Source of the DNA: Stentor roeselii
Lineage: Eukaryota > Ciliophora > Heterotrichea > Heterotrichida > Stentoridae
NCBI GenBank assembly: GCA_006503475.1
Contig: RSEH01000286.1
Span: 1-57,396, forward strand
Direction of reading: 5' to 3'
Length of the DNA stretch: 57,396 bases
Positions within the stretch are counted from its first letter, which is position 1. Every line of letters starts with the position of its first letter. Shown here piece by piece: positions 38,543 through 47,814 of this stretch. The translations under genes were made by a program, and so were the position numbers. The notes under the pieces are model-generated. The model saw only the letters and a program-made list of their open reading frames with translations. It was not told the DNA's origin and ran no database searches.

Positions 38543-39548
38543 TTATGAGGATTAAGAAATAGGATATTAGATTAGTTTGGTTGTTTATTATGAGGTGGGC
38601 CTAGAATTAGGTATTACCTTTAGGGTTTTGATCAGCTGTTTCTTGAATATTCAGGTGGATTGCTTTAGGACTAGGGATTGACTTGGATGGAATGGTTGGT
38701 GTTTATATTGAAAGGGTGTTGAAAGTCTTTGGGTTATAAATTATTGCAAGGCTCTTGGACTGATGGATGTTGTAAGGACAATTAATCATAAATATAGCAA
38801 CAGTGAAAATAAGGACATTAGATTTCAAAGGTTAGGATTCGGTTTATGGGTGTTTTATTGAAAAATAAAGTAGTGCAAATCATTTGGTAGATAAATTTAT
38901 GAATTTGTCTTATTGCAAGGATTTAATGAGTATTTTGCAGGTTTATATAAAATTTCGTGATATCTTGGGTGGGATTGTGTAAATAACTTTAAATTGCAAG
39001 GGATGTCTTATTGGGTTTATATAAGTCTTTATAGCAAGGATATCATTTATTTGATTTTAGTTTAATTGCAAAGTTTGATCTTATTTAAATTTGTTCAGAT
39101 TGAATGAATTATTGATACTAGATATCAAATACTGAATGTATTGGAATTGACTTGAAATTGAACAGTGTTAAATTGACTGGATATTCATCTTGAATTTATT
39201 TGGATGACTTAATAATCCTGGATATTCATTTAAATGGTTCTAATTCCAGATTACAAGTTTCATTATTCGACATATAAAATTGTTTCAAAACAAAGGTCTA
39301 AATTTTAAATTTGAAGTTTCAGTCTTTTCCCAAAACCCTTAAAACCCAAAAAAAACTCCACAAAATCCAATTCTGCATCAAAATACCATTTTCACGAATT
39401 CCCTCTCAATCCTTCTCTATTCCCTTCAAACCATGCTAATTTCTCAGCACCAATCTTCCACCCTATCCCTTCAACCAATCCCTTCAAATCCTTGCAAGTC
39501 CTTCCATGTTTTATTAATGGTTGAAAATAAAACGAAACCAAATAAACC
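38543..39548. promoter_or_regulatory. 1-kb divergent promoter region with skew reversal
   Basis: This lies between the SUV3 (minus) and kinesin (plus) starts; no gene was seen. The left part, to about 39050, is G-rich and C-poor on the plus strand; from about 39310 it is C-rich and G-poor. Both halves are therefore G-poor on their own sense strand. It contains a telobox-like TTAGGGTTT (38620-38628), a degenerate ATTGCAAGG repeat, and a pyrimidine-rich leader with several CCCTTCAA repeats before the kinesin ATG. Confidence 0.55.
38743..39073 (+). repeat. Degenerate ATTGCAAGG / GGTTTATATAA repeat cluster
   Basis: ATTGCAAGG occurs at 38743, 38912 and 38993, with ATAGCAAGG at 39031 and ATTGCAAAG at 39065. 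GGTTTATATAA occurs at 38940 and 39014, each following an ATTGCAAGG by 21-28 bp. This suggests a decayed tandem unit of ~80 bp or repeated protein-binding sites. Confidence 0.4.
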
Positions 39549-42500
39549 ATGTCAGACAGTTCAGTTAAAGTAGCAGTGCGAGTGCGACCCTTTAACAACC
39601 GTGAAAAGCAAGAAGGTGCAGTGTTATGCGTTTCAATGCAAGGAAAAATGACAAAAGTTTACAGTCCAGAGACAACAAAAGAGTTTTTCTTTGACTATTC
39701 TTATTGGTCCCACGATGGTTTCGTTGAAGACCCCGACTCAGGGATGATGGTTCCCGACAGTCCCAGCTCGATCTACTCCGACCAAAGGCGAGTCTTCGAC
39801 GACCTGGGAGTCGGAGTTCTCAACAACGCATTCGAAGGGTACCACTGCTGCCTCTTCGCTTACGGCCAGACAGGCTCCGGCAAATCTTACTCAATGGTCG
39901 GTTACGGCAAAAATAAAGGAATTATTCCTATAGTCTGCGAAGAGATCTTTAAAAGAATCGAGTCAGTCAATAGCAAAAGTCTTCAATGCGAGGTATCAGC
40001 AAGCATGCTTGAAATTTACAATGAACAAATTCAAGACCTTCTTAAACCTCCTAATGAAAGAGTCAAGGGAGGGCTTAAGGTCAGGGAAGATAAAATGAAT
40101 GGTGTCTTCGTTCAAGACCTCTCGAAAACTCCTTGCTCGTCTTATGAGGAAATTTCTGAAGTGCTTGACAAGGGCAATAGCAACAGGACAGTGGCAGCCA
40201 CGATGATGAACGCGACAAGTTCTCGAGCTCATACGGTCTTAACGATTTCTTTCACTCAAATCGTTTATGATGACGCGGGCAAGCCTTTCAATCGCAAACA
40301 AAGCAATATTAACCTTGTTGACTTGGCAGGGTCTGAACGGGCTTCGAAGACTGGAGCCACTGGAGATACTTTGAAGGAAGGGTCGAATATCAACAAGTCC
40401 TTGTCGACTCTTGGAAGGGTCATCACGGCTCTTGCTAAAAAAGCCTCTGGGTCAAAAGAAATGATTCCTTATCGAGAGTCGAGTCTTACTCGAATTCTTC
40501 AGAATGCCTTAGGAGGGAATAGCAAGACAACGATGATTGCTGCTATTTCACCGGCAACTTTTAATATTGAAGAAACTATTTCTACTTTAAGGTATGCTGA
40601 CCAGGTAAAAGCAATAAAAAATCAGGCGATTGTCAATGAAACTCCTCAGGAAAAACTTATTAGAGAACTTAAGGAAGAGAACTTGAGACTTAAGGCGATG
40701 CTTGAAGGAAAAATGCCTGAATCTGTTAATGGCTCTGGAGAAGATGACCTGGCTTTAAGGGAAGAGTTTGAAAGACAGATACAGGAACTTAAACGGGCCA
40801 CTGAAGAAGCTCAGAGGACCTGGCAAGACAAAATAAAAGAAAACGAGGAAAAGAAGCAACTTTTATTAAGTCCTTCACCGCGACATAAACCTTTACCTTC
40901 GAAAGTAGTGATAAAAACGCCTCATCTTTCAAATTTAAATGAAGACCCTTTGCTTTCTGGGCACATCTGTCATGGCTTTTCCCAAAAAATCAGCATCATT
41001 GGGAAAAAAAACCCTGCCAAGCCTCCCAACATCCTCATTGAAGGACTGGGTATTGGAATTGACCATTGCACCATTGAAGTCAACGACGACCAATACAAAA
41101 TCATCCCCTCCAGTGACCCTTCCTTGAAAACGACTTTAAACGGAAAAATTCTTGAAAAAGCTTCTTTTTTGCAGCATCAGGACCGAATCCGCTTCGGAAA
41201 TCACAACTTTTTCTTGTTTGTTGACCCAGAAGAGCTATCAAACGACTCCCACGACTGGGAATTCGCAGTAAAAGAAGCTCATGAAGAAGAAGTCAAACTT
41301 TTCCTAGGAAAACAAGAAGAAGAACTCAAGGCCAAAGAAGATGAAATGAAAAAAAAACTCGAAGCGGAACTTGAAGAAAATAAGAGAAAAATGGAAGAAG
41401 AGAAGAAAAAATTAGAAGAACTCGCGAAGAGCAAGTCAAGAGCTGATGAAGATACTCAAAAGGCTCTGGTGAAGAAGGAAAAGGAAATCATTGAACGACA
41501 GAGAAAAATGCAGGAAGAGATGCGACAGAAAGAAAGAGAATTAAGACAGCATGAAGAAGGAAGACTTGCTATGGAAGAACTGAAAAAAGCTCTTACTCAT
41601 GCGATTCATCAGATTAATGAAGCTAATGAACGCGCAGTACTTCTTGGGAAAAATGTTTTTTATGAGCCGGAGATTTATAGAGAAGCTGGAACTATTGGAA
41701 CTGGAATGAAAAATACTAAAGTTAGGGTTAAAGTTGTGCATCCTGAAATTAGTGAGGATTTCAAGATTTATTGGGAAATTAATAAACTTGATGCGAGGCT
41801 TATTGATATGCAGGATATTTGTAACCAGCTTCAGTTTGGAGCGGATATTAATGATATTCTTGATTATGATCCTTTCACTGAACAGGTTAATCAGGATACT
41901 TTTTCTTATCATCTTATTGGACATGCTTATGTTTATTTGGAAAATGCTTATTACCTTTCGCTTATTGAAGATGATCAAATTTCGATAATTAATGATAAAG
42001 GAGGGATTAAAGGAACCCTAAGTGTAACAATAAGTCCCTACAGCGACCAAATAATGCTTGAAGAGTTCGAAAGCATGAAAGACATGATCGGAAAAGACTT
42101 CAGCCTTGCCTTATCAATCCATTCAGCCACAGGACTTCCATCAAACTACTCAACAAACGTATACTGCCAGTACTCAATGCAAGCATTCGGAAACGAATTC
42201 TATAAAACCGAGCCATACGACGGCACAGAGACAAGTCCATCATTCAACTACTACAAAGTTCACAAATTTCTCATAAACCCCGAAGTCGCCGAAGAATTCC
42301 TAACCCGGGCCTTGATAATCAGCATCTACGGCGACATCACAAAAGAAAAAAAAGCATCTGAAATAAAAAAGCTTAAAGAAACCTCGAAAACGAACTACTC
42401 AGTCATGCCTGGAATGATAAACCTCAGAGACAACATCGATGAAGACGAGTCATTTGACGCTACTTTAATGCTAAATGACCCTAAATATGACATAAAAATC

Positions 42501-42758
42501 AATGGAGTCCCCAATGAGCCTCCTTCTTTTTCATCAGAAAAACAACTGACTTTAGTCATTCCAAAAAATGATAACGAAATGAAAAATGTGCTAAAAAACG
42601 CAGATAAACGAATTAGAGATTTGGAGGAGGAACAGAAGAGAAAAGAAAGGGAATTCGAAAAAGAATATCAAAAACGACTTAAAAATATTGAAAGAGCTGA
42701 AAAAAATGTGAGTGAAGGAAAAGCCCCGAATAAAAGCTCTTGTTGTCAAGTGGTTTAA
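39549..42758 (+). CDS. Kinesin-3 motor with FHA domain and C-terminal CaaX box
   Basis: 1069 residues. N-terminal kinesin motor: VAVRVRPFNNREK, P-loop GQTGSGKS (106-113), switch I NATSSRAH, switch II DLAGSE, neck TLRYADQVKAIKN. A short coiled coil, an FHA domain (~475-560, with ISIIGKK and a C-terminal RFGNHNFFLF), a long Glu/Lys coiled coil (~580-680), a C2-like KIF1-type region (~720-940) and a final coiled coil follow. This is the kinesin-3 (KIF1/Unc-104) order, but the usual C-terminal PH domain is missing and the protein ends SSCCQVV, a CaaX-type box. Likely a plus-end vesicle transporter that may bind cargo through a lipid anchor. Confidence 0.95.
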   Translation: MSDSSVKVAVRVRPFNNREKQEGAVLCVSMQGKMTKVYSPETTKEFFFDYSYWSHDGFVEDPDSGMMVPDSPSSIYSDQRRVFDDLGVGVLNNAFEGYHCCLFAYGQTGSGKSYSMVGYGKNKGIIPIVCEEIFKRIESVNSKSLQCEVSASMLEIYNEQIQDLLKPPNERVKGGLKVREDKMNGVFVQDLSKTPCSSYEEISEVLDKGNSNRTVAATMMNATSSRAHTVLTISFTQIVYDDAGKPFNRKQSNINLVDLAGSERASKTGATGDTLKEGSNINKSLSTLGRVITALAKKASGSKEMIPYRESSLTRILQNALGGNSKTTMIAAISPATFNIEETISTLRYADQVKAIKNQAIVNETPQEKLIRELKEENLRLKAMLEGKMPESVNGSGEDDLALREEFERQIQELKRATEEAQRTWQDKIKENEEKKQLLLSPSPRHKPLPSKVVIKTPHLSNLNEDPLLSGHICHGFSQKISIIGKKNPAKPPNILIEGLGIGIDHCTIEVNDDQYKIIPSSDPSLKTTLNGKILEKASFLQHQDRIRFGNHNFFLFVDPEELSNDSHDWEFAVKEAHEEEVKLFLGKQEEELKAKEDEMKKKLEAELEENKRKMEEEKKKLEELAKSKSRADEDTQKALVKKEKEIIERQRKMQEEMRQKERELRQHEEGRLAMEELKKALTHAIHQINEANERAVLLGKNVFYEPEIYREAGTIGTGMKNTKVRVKVVHPEISEDFKIYWEINKLDARLIDMQDICNQLQFGADINDILDYDPFTEQVNQDTFSYHLIGHAYVYLENAYYLSLIEDDQISIINDKGGIKGTLSVTISPYSDQIMLEEFESMKDMIGKDFSLALSIHSATGLPSNYSTNVYCQYSMQAFGNEFYKTEPYDGTETSPSFNYYKVHKFLINPEVAEEFLTRALIISIYGDITKEKKASEIKKLKETSKTNYSVMPGMINLRDNIDEDESFDATLMLNDPKYDIKINGVPNEPPSFSSEKQLTLVIPKNDNEMKNVLKNADKRIRDLEEEQKRKEREFEKEYQKRLKNIERAEKNVSEGKAPNKSSCCQVV

Positions 42759-42818
42759 ATTATTAGAATTAAGAAATTTTGCCTATGGTGCTTTATCTTG
42801 GATCGCATTCGCGAATAG

Positions 42819-43091
42819 ATGAAAAAATGTCAAAGAACCGAATTCAGATTTTGGGTAAAAACAAGGTCGGCTCCTGATAAATACGAGAAAAGAAGGAGAA
42901 TTATTAGGAAATTGAAGAGATTTAAAGAACTCTTTGCACTGAAAAAACTTCAAAGGCCCAAAGCTCCTCACAACACGAGTCAGTATTTAATGAGTGTGCA
43001 TCCGGCGATTGAATTTCATGTCGATGAACTTTTTGGGTCTACCATGAGCTATATTGAAGATTTTTTAGAAGGCTTGGCTCTTCCAGACTAA
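42819..43091 (+). CDS. Small basic protein with PxNT motif
   Basis: 90 residues, 60 bp downstream of the kinesin stop. A strongly basic first half (KYEKRRRIIRKLKRFKEL) is followed by APHNTSQYLM and an acidic tail. The PxNTxQ(F/Y)LM core recalls the PYNT motif of HEXIM, the 7SK/P-TEFb inhibitor, but the protein is far shorter and this may be convergence. An out-of-frame ATG at 42785 opens a competing 30-codon ORF. Confidence 0.55.
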   Translation: MKKCQRTEFRFWVKTRSAPDKYEKRRRIIRKLKRFKELFALKKLQRPKAPHNTSQYLMSVHPAIEFHVDELFGSTMSYIEDFLEGLALPD

Positions 43092-43339
43092 TAAAATTTA
43101 ATTCTTGACTACCTTTTGAATACACTTTAACCCTTCTAATCTAGTCAACAGGTCTAAATACTTACTCAAGTCCAACCTAACAAAGTCTTTAAAAAATTTA
43201 TAGCATCATAAAAATGAAAGACTTGAAATCAATTCAAAAATTCGAAAAACATCTAAAAATCATCTAATTTTTTCTATTTAAACTCTAACTTCAAACCTTG
43301 AAATATTACTCTAATCTCATACCTAACCAATCAACAAAC

Positions 43340-43369
43340 ATGAGCTCCCCTAACCGTCTATTCCTTTAA
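43340..43369 (+). promoter_or_regulatory. uORF with TAATG stop-start overlap
   Basis: ATG AGC TCC CCT AAC ... CTT TAA: nine codons whose stop TAA shares its last base with the ORP start ATG. It would allow reinitiation if the transcript starts upstream, but the transcription start is unknown. Confidence 0.4.
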
Positions 43370-44463
43370 TGGATAAAATGGTTTCTACGCACAGACATCA
43401 ATTAGCTCATCCAAAGGGAGGACTTTCCTTGATGGCAGATGAGAACTCTCGTTCAGTAGTGAGTGAAATAATAAAATCACTTGGTAAAAAAATCCTAGAA
43501 GGCAACTTTGCAGACATAATGAAAATTTCAAGACCAGCAAGTATTTCCTACCCACTTTCCTTTCTACAAGCAGCAAGTCGTGACTTCTCCTATACCGAGT
43601 ACCTGACCCAAGCTGCATTGTCACCAGATCCAGTCTTTCGCTTGCAGATGGTAACGACTTTCATCATAGCGGGTCTTCACATAAACCCTGTGGCCTTTGG
43701 GAACTTTCCGCCACTGAATCCGATTTTAGGCGAAACGCATTCGGCTACTTTAAAAGACGGAAGTAAGATCTGGCTCGAGCAGACTAGTCATCATCCTCCC
43801 GTGACTAACTGGTTTATGGAAGGGCCTGACCAACTTTTTACTTTTTATGGACATGGACAGATCAAAGCAGGGCTTGCAGGGCCGAACACCATTCGCGCAA
43901 GTAAGGAAGGCAAACATGTTCTAAGGTTCTTGAATGGTGACGTGATTCACTATACCGCTCCTGCAATGAAAATCAAGGGAATCATTCTTGGCCAGAGGAC
44001 TGTAAACTTTGAAGGAAGTTTTAACGTTGTAGATGAAACGAATAATCTCACTGCTATCATAACATTTGTTGAGGACAAGGGAATCGTAGCTGGCCTAAAG
44101 GGAAAAATTAGGAGTTTTTGGAAAGCAGAAAAAAAACTACCGACGGATCATTTCGATATCAAGATTTTTAGAGATTTTGATGGAAATAAAGAAGAAGTCG
44201 CTTCTGGATTTGGCTCTTGGCTTGAATATGTGAAATTTGGAAATAAAAACTGGTGGACTATTGAAATGGCACCGTCTGATATGTGGGTGACTGCACCGGA
44301 TAAACTGCCAAGTGATTCTGTCCATAGAGATGATTTAATGCTTTTAGATATGAAATGTGTCGACCAGGCACAAAACGCGAAGGAAAGACTTGAAAATCTT
44401 CAAAGGGCTGACAAGGTTTTGAGGGAAAATGCAAAGAAAAGTAAAGCCCAAGTAGTTGTTTAA
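43369..44463 (+). CDS. Oxysterol-binding protein-related (ORP) lipid transfer protein
   Basis: 364 residues, essentially one ORD domain without PH or FFAT regions (short ORP). Signatures: NPILGETH (~117-124) and EQTSHHPP (137-144), which contact PI4P, then the lid and barrel strands (NFEGSFNVVDE, GSWLEYVKFGNKNWWTIE). ORPs exchange sterol or phosphatidylserine for PI4P between membranes. A 9-codon uORF (43340-43369) ends in TAATG, its stop overlapping the main ATG by one base. Confidence 0.94.
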   Translation: MDKMVSTHRHQLAHPKGGLSLMADENSRSVVSEIIKSLGKKILEGNFADIMKISRPASISYPLSFLQAASRDFSYTEYLTQAALSPDPVFRLQMVTTFIIAGLHINPVAFGNFPPLNPILGETHSATLKDGSKIWLEQTSHHPPVTNWFMEGPDQLFTFYGHGQIKAGLAGPNTIRASKEGKHVLRFLNGDVIHYTAPAMKIKGIILGQRTVNFEGSFNVVDETNNLTAIITFVEDKGIVAGLKGKIRSFWKAEKKLPTDHFDIKIFRDFDGNKEEVASGFGSWLEYVKFGNKNWWTIEMAPSDMWVTAPDKLPSDSVHRDDLMLLDMKCVDQAQNAKERLENLQRADKVLRENAKKSKAQVVV

Positions 44464-44630
44464 ATAAAATTTTAGGATGTTTAACTTCATGAAGAAGATA
44501 TTGGAAAATTTTATGATTTTTATGAAAATCTGCTGAAATAACGATTTTTAATCTGCTTTCATGCATTCTTTTATCATTGTCACCTCAAAAAATCACTAAA
44601 AACAGTCATCCTCGGACCGTAGACTTAAAA

Positions 44631-45113
44631 ATGTCAGAAAACAAGCCCGGCGACATCCAAGAAATCGAAAAATATTTAAAAAACATTGAAACCCTTCAAA
44701 AAAAACTAAAAAAATACACATATCACCAAGCAAACCTAAAAAAACAAGACAGCATCTTAAAAAAGTACATCATTGCAGAAGAATCCGTGCAAAACATCTT
44801 ATCCAGTTTATCTCAAAAAAAATCTTCTTTTTCCACTCTCGAAACTTTGCGAATCAAATGCGAGGAATGCGAAAAAATTGTAGAAGACTTCGAGTCAAAT
44901 CTTGATGAAGAACAATACGAAAGGTACAAAGACATCAAAAGATCGAATTTCCTTCAAGGCAGTTTCCGTGAAATCTCATCAACAATTAGTTCAAGTAGTT
45001 TAACCAACTCCGCTTCAGGTATCGACAGAAATTCATCTTTACTCACCAGGTCAGTGAGTCAAAGTATAAAGTTAGAGCCTTTAACAAATAAACGCTGTAG
45101 ATGTTTATCCTAA
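44631..45113 (+). CDS. Coiled-coil protein, unknown
   Basis: 160 residues. The first in-frame ATG is at 44631; upstream in-frame codons have none. A coiled coil spans ~8-65 and ~75-110, then comes a Ser-rich stretch (SSTISSSSLTNS) and a C-terminus ending KRCRCLS, whose two cysteines could be palmitoylated, though the last four residues are not a CaaX box. Family unknown. Confidence 0.65.
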   Translation: MSENKPGDIQEIEKYLKNIETLQKKLKKYTYHQANLKKQDSILKKYIIAEESVQNILSSLSQKKSSFSTLETLRIKCEECEKIVEDFESNLDEEQYERYKDIKRSNFLQGSFREISSTISSSSLTNSASGIDRNSSLLTRSVSQSIKLEPLTNKRCRCLS

Positions 45114-45314
45114 GCCCTCAACATTGTTAAGTCAGTCAGAGTAATTCTTTACCTTAGAAAAATTAATAAATTTTAATTTCAAGAGATTCACACGAAAAAA
45201 TCACTTTCCATCATTCTTTAATCACAACTTTAAACAGAAAATAATTCAAACAATCAAAAATTCGTCTTAAAATAATAAAATTGTAGAAAATCTTCCATAG
45301 TGCTTATTATTTTC

Positions 45315-45746
45315 ATGTCGTGTACAAATAAAAGTACAGACACCTCTTCACAATCAACCTTTACAAATACTCATAATCAAGCCAGGCCTGGGGACTCAAG
45401 CCAACCAGCGATGAATCTCTTTTCAACTGTTTGGAATAATGGCTCGGTCACAACTGTTTCTGAGTATCAACAAGATAAGAGGGTGGCGATGTTCAACAAT
45501 CTTTGTATAACAAACACAACCTTTCCGGCTCGAGGCAGTGAAGAAGAAATTTTTAAAAGAATTTCAGATTTGAATATGAAGGAATTGCATGGGGTTTATA
45601 TTTATGATCAAGAAAACTCGAAAATCATTTATCGAACTGTTAATCATTATAAGAAAGCTATCTTTGAAGGAGAGGAATCGAAGTACAAATGCCATTTGGA
45701 AGAAAATGATTGTCATCGCAATGCGGAAAGTAGATTTTTTGCTTAA
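45315..45746 (+). CDS. Unknown small protein
   Basis: 143 residues from the first ATG of the frame (45315). A Ser/Thr/Asn-rich N-terminus of ~60 residues is followed by a compact-looking alpha/beta region (ELHGVYIYDQENSKIIYRTV). No motif recognised. The preceding ~200 bp is AT-rich and G-poor. It is convergent with the coiled-coil RING gene (28 bp between stops). Confidence 0.6.
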   Translation: MSCTNKSTDTSSQSTFTNTHNQARPGDSSQPAMNLFSTVWNNGSVTTVSEYQQDKRVAMFNNLCITNTTFPARGSEEEIFKRISDLNMKELHGVYIYDQENSKIIYRTVNHYKKAIFEGEESKYKCHLEENDCHRNAESRFFA

Positions 45747-45774
45747 TGTTATGTTAGAGTTAATTTTAGTGCAG

Positions 45775-47688
45775 TTATCTTAAATTTAAACTCAGGTCTT
45801 CTAGACCTTGCTTGAAGTAACTTAGTTTATGGAAAATCTGCTCGAGAAGAGGAATTTCGAGCTTTTCTGTTAATTTTCCACAGTCGACACATTCGGATTT
45901 TTCCATGCAATTGATGCAAACTAAATGGCCGCAGTTAACCCCAACAAATCCTCTAGAAACCCTTTCAAGACACCCCTTACAAGTAAGTGTAACCCAAAGT
46001 GTATCAAGTCCATGATTAACCCTTTCCAAAACTTTCTTAGCCTCCGAGTCCTTGACTTCATCCTTATTCATATTAAACTGTTCAAGTTCATTTTTAAGCT
46101 GTTCAATTCTTGTAAGTAGTTCATCAGGATCAGAGTTAAATCTCTGTTCATACTGTTCAATCATTGCACTTTTAAGTCGAATCTCTTTTTCCAGCATAAT
46201 AATTTTTTGCCTTGCCGTGTCAAGTTCAACAGAAGTTCTTTCTTTTTCCACCCTCAAAGAATCCATGCCACTGTGAAGTTGACTTCTCGATTTTTTAACC
46301 TCTTCTAAAGTAGATTCAGTCATTTTAAGCCTTTCACCAAGCCTGGTGACTTCATCATTGGTAGCCTGAGTATTTTTCAAGTTACTTGAAGAGTTAGCAA
46401 GCAAGTTATTGTATTTTAAATGCAGGTCTTCAAAGTGCTTCATGATAAGCAAAGACTCAGTAAAAATAGTTGACAAGTTTTGCAGTGATTTATCTACTTT
46501 TTGCTGAAAATCTCCTGAAATTGCAGGTAAAATCTTCTGTTTTCCTAGTTTCGCTGATTCCATATCATACCACAGAATAATTTTTTCAGTTTCTTGAAGT
46601 AAGAAAGTAAAAAGTCCGAACTCCTTATCTTCTTTTCCACTTTTTGAAGCAATTATCTTTAAACTTTCATTTTCTCTAGAAATCTGAACAATTTTCGACT
46701 GAAGATCTTGAATAAGTTGATTGAGACTATCAGTTGAATGAGAAGATCTGCTAAGTGCAGATTCTTTTTCTTTAACAGAAAATTCAAGTTTCCTGAGTTT
46801 TTCCTTCAGTTCTTTTTCAGTGGTTTCCGCAAGTTGAAGTAGGGCATTTTTAGTTTCAATCTGCTGTTCAAGTAGCTGGTAATGTTCATAAAGTTCCATC
46901 AACTTCGCCCTGGTTGCATACAACTCGTTTTTTTCCACATCAAAACTAGTCCTCAGGGTGTTAAGTTCATTGAAAAACTTCTGCTCTCGACTACGAATCA
47001 CGGCGAATTCTTTAGAAAGACCTTCACATTCACTGGTCTTCGCATTAAGCGCGAGTTGCAAGTTGTCAGCTTCATACTTAAGCCTGTCAATCTCATCAAG
47101 TAACTCAGGTCTCTCCTTGACAAGTGCTTCCAAGTCAGTCTGAGTTTTTTTCAAAGTCGCACTGAGGTCAAGTTTAACTTTCTTAAGCGCATCAGCTTCT
47201 CCTTTACAGATTTCAAGTTTTCTGTTAAGTTCTTCCACTTCTTTTTTCTAAATAACTGTCACCTTCTTCTCCAGGAGCATCTTGTTTGTTTGGTTTTCCA
47301 GGCGACATGCGCGGTATTCTTCAGTACTTCTGTAAAACTTTCCTAGTTCTTCCTGAGCTTTTTCGAGATCTTTCACGACTTTCAAACGTTGAGTTTCGAT
47401 GTTTTGCATTTTTGACTTTAAAGCTGAGTTGTCTCGATCCATGGCTTGGATTTTTTCAGACCATTCTAAAGACTTACTTTTTTCTTCTTTGTAAATAAGA
47501 GAAATACCTTCGTAGTTGCGTTGAAGAGCGAGGATTGTAGCTTCTTTTTCTTGAAGTTCGATTTGAAGGTCTTCGAGTTTTTGCTGGACTTCTGGGACTA
47601 CTCGCTTTGCTTCAGTTGTGCCTTCGCGGGTGCCGACGACTTGTTGCCCTGCGTTGTTGAGAGGGGATCGGTCTTTTGATTTGAACAT
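45775..47688 (-). CDS. Long coiled-coil protein with C-terminal RING finger
   Basis: Two exons (47688-47263 and 47247-45775) joined by a 15-nt intron encode 632 residues. Nearly the whole length to ~560 is coiled coil. The C-terminus has a RING-type module: CKGC, then CGHLVCINC, then CVDC. The layout (long coiled coil plus terminal RING) resembles Bre1-type or TRAF-like E3 ligases, but the linker sequence is not diagnostic. The first exon starts just beside the telomere-like array at 47715-47777. Confidence 0.85.
47248..47262 (-). other. 15-nt spliceosomal intron (phase 0)
   Basis: On the minus strand: GTGACAGTTATTTAG, the only one of the seven starting GTG. Its terminal TAG is an in-frame stop if retained. 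Removal joins two coiled-coil ORFs (LLEKK | KKEVEELNRK). Position 10 is A. Confidence 0.92.
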
Positions 47689-47714
47689 TATGGATTAGTG
47701 GGAAGATGGAAGCG

Positions 47715-47777
47715 CTAAGACTCTAAGACTCTAACACCCTAACACCCTAACACCTTAACACCCTAACACCCTAGCAC
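47715..47777 (+). repeat. Interstitial telomere-like array, 8-bp unit
   Basis: Consecutive 8-mers in one register: CTAAGACT twice, CTAACACC three times, TTAACACC, CTAACACC, then partial CTAGCAC. CTAACACC is a rotation of CCCTAACA, the known telomere repeat of Stentor and Blepharisma. The C-rich strand is the plus strand, the orientation of a left chromosome end. It sits between the RING gene's start (47688) and the channel gene's stop (47815). Confidence 0.85.
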
Positions 47778-47814
47778 GTGGTATTTGGAAAGGGTTTCAA
47801 GTGATTAAATAAAG

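Noticed and set aside
42785-42818. Upstream exon for the small basic protein
   Set aside because: The required frame shift needs a 16-nt intron, and the bases at the needed position are not GT.
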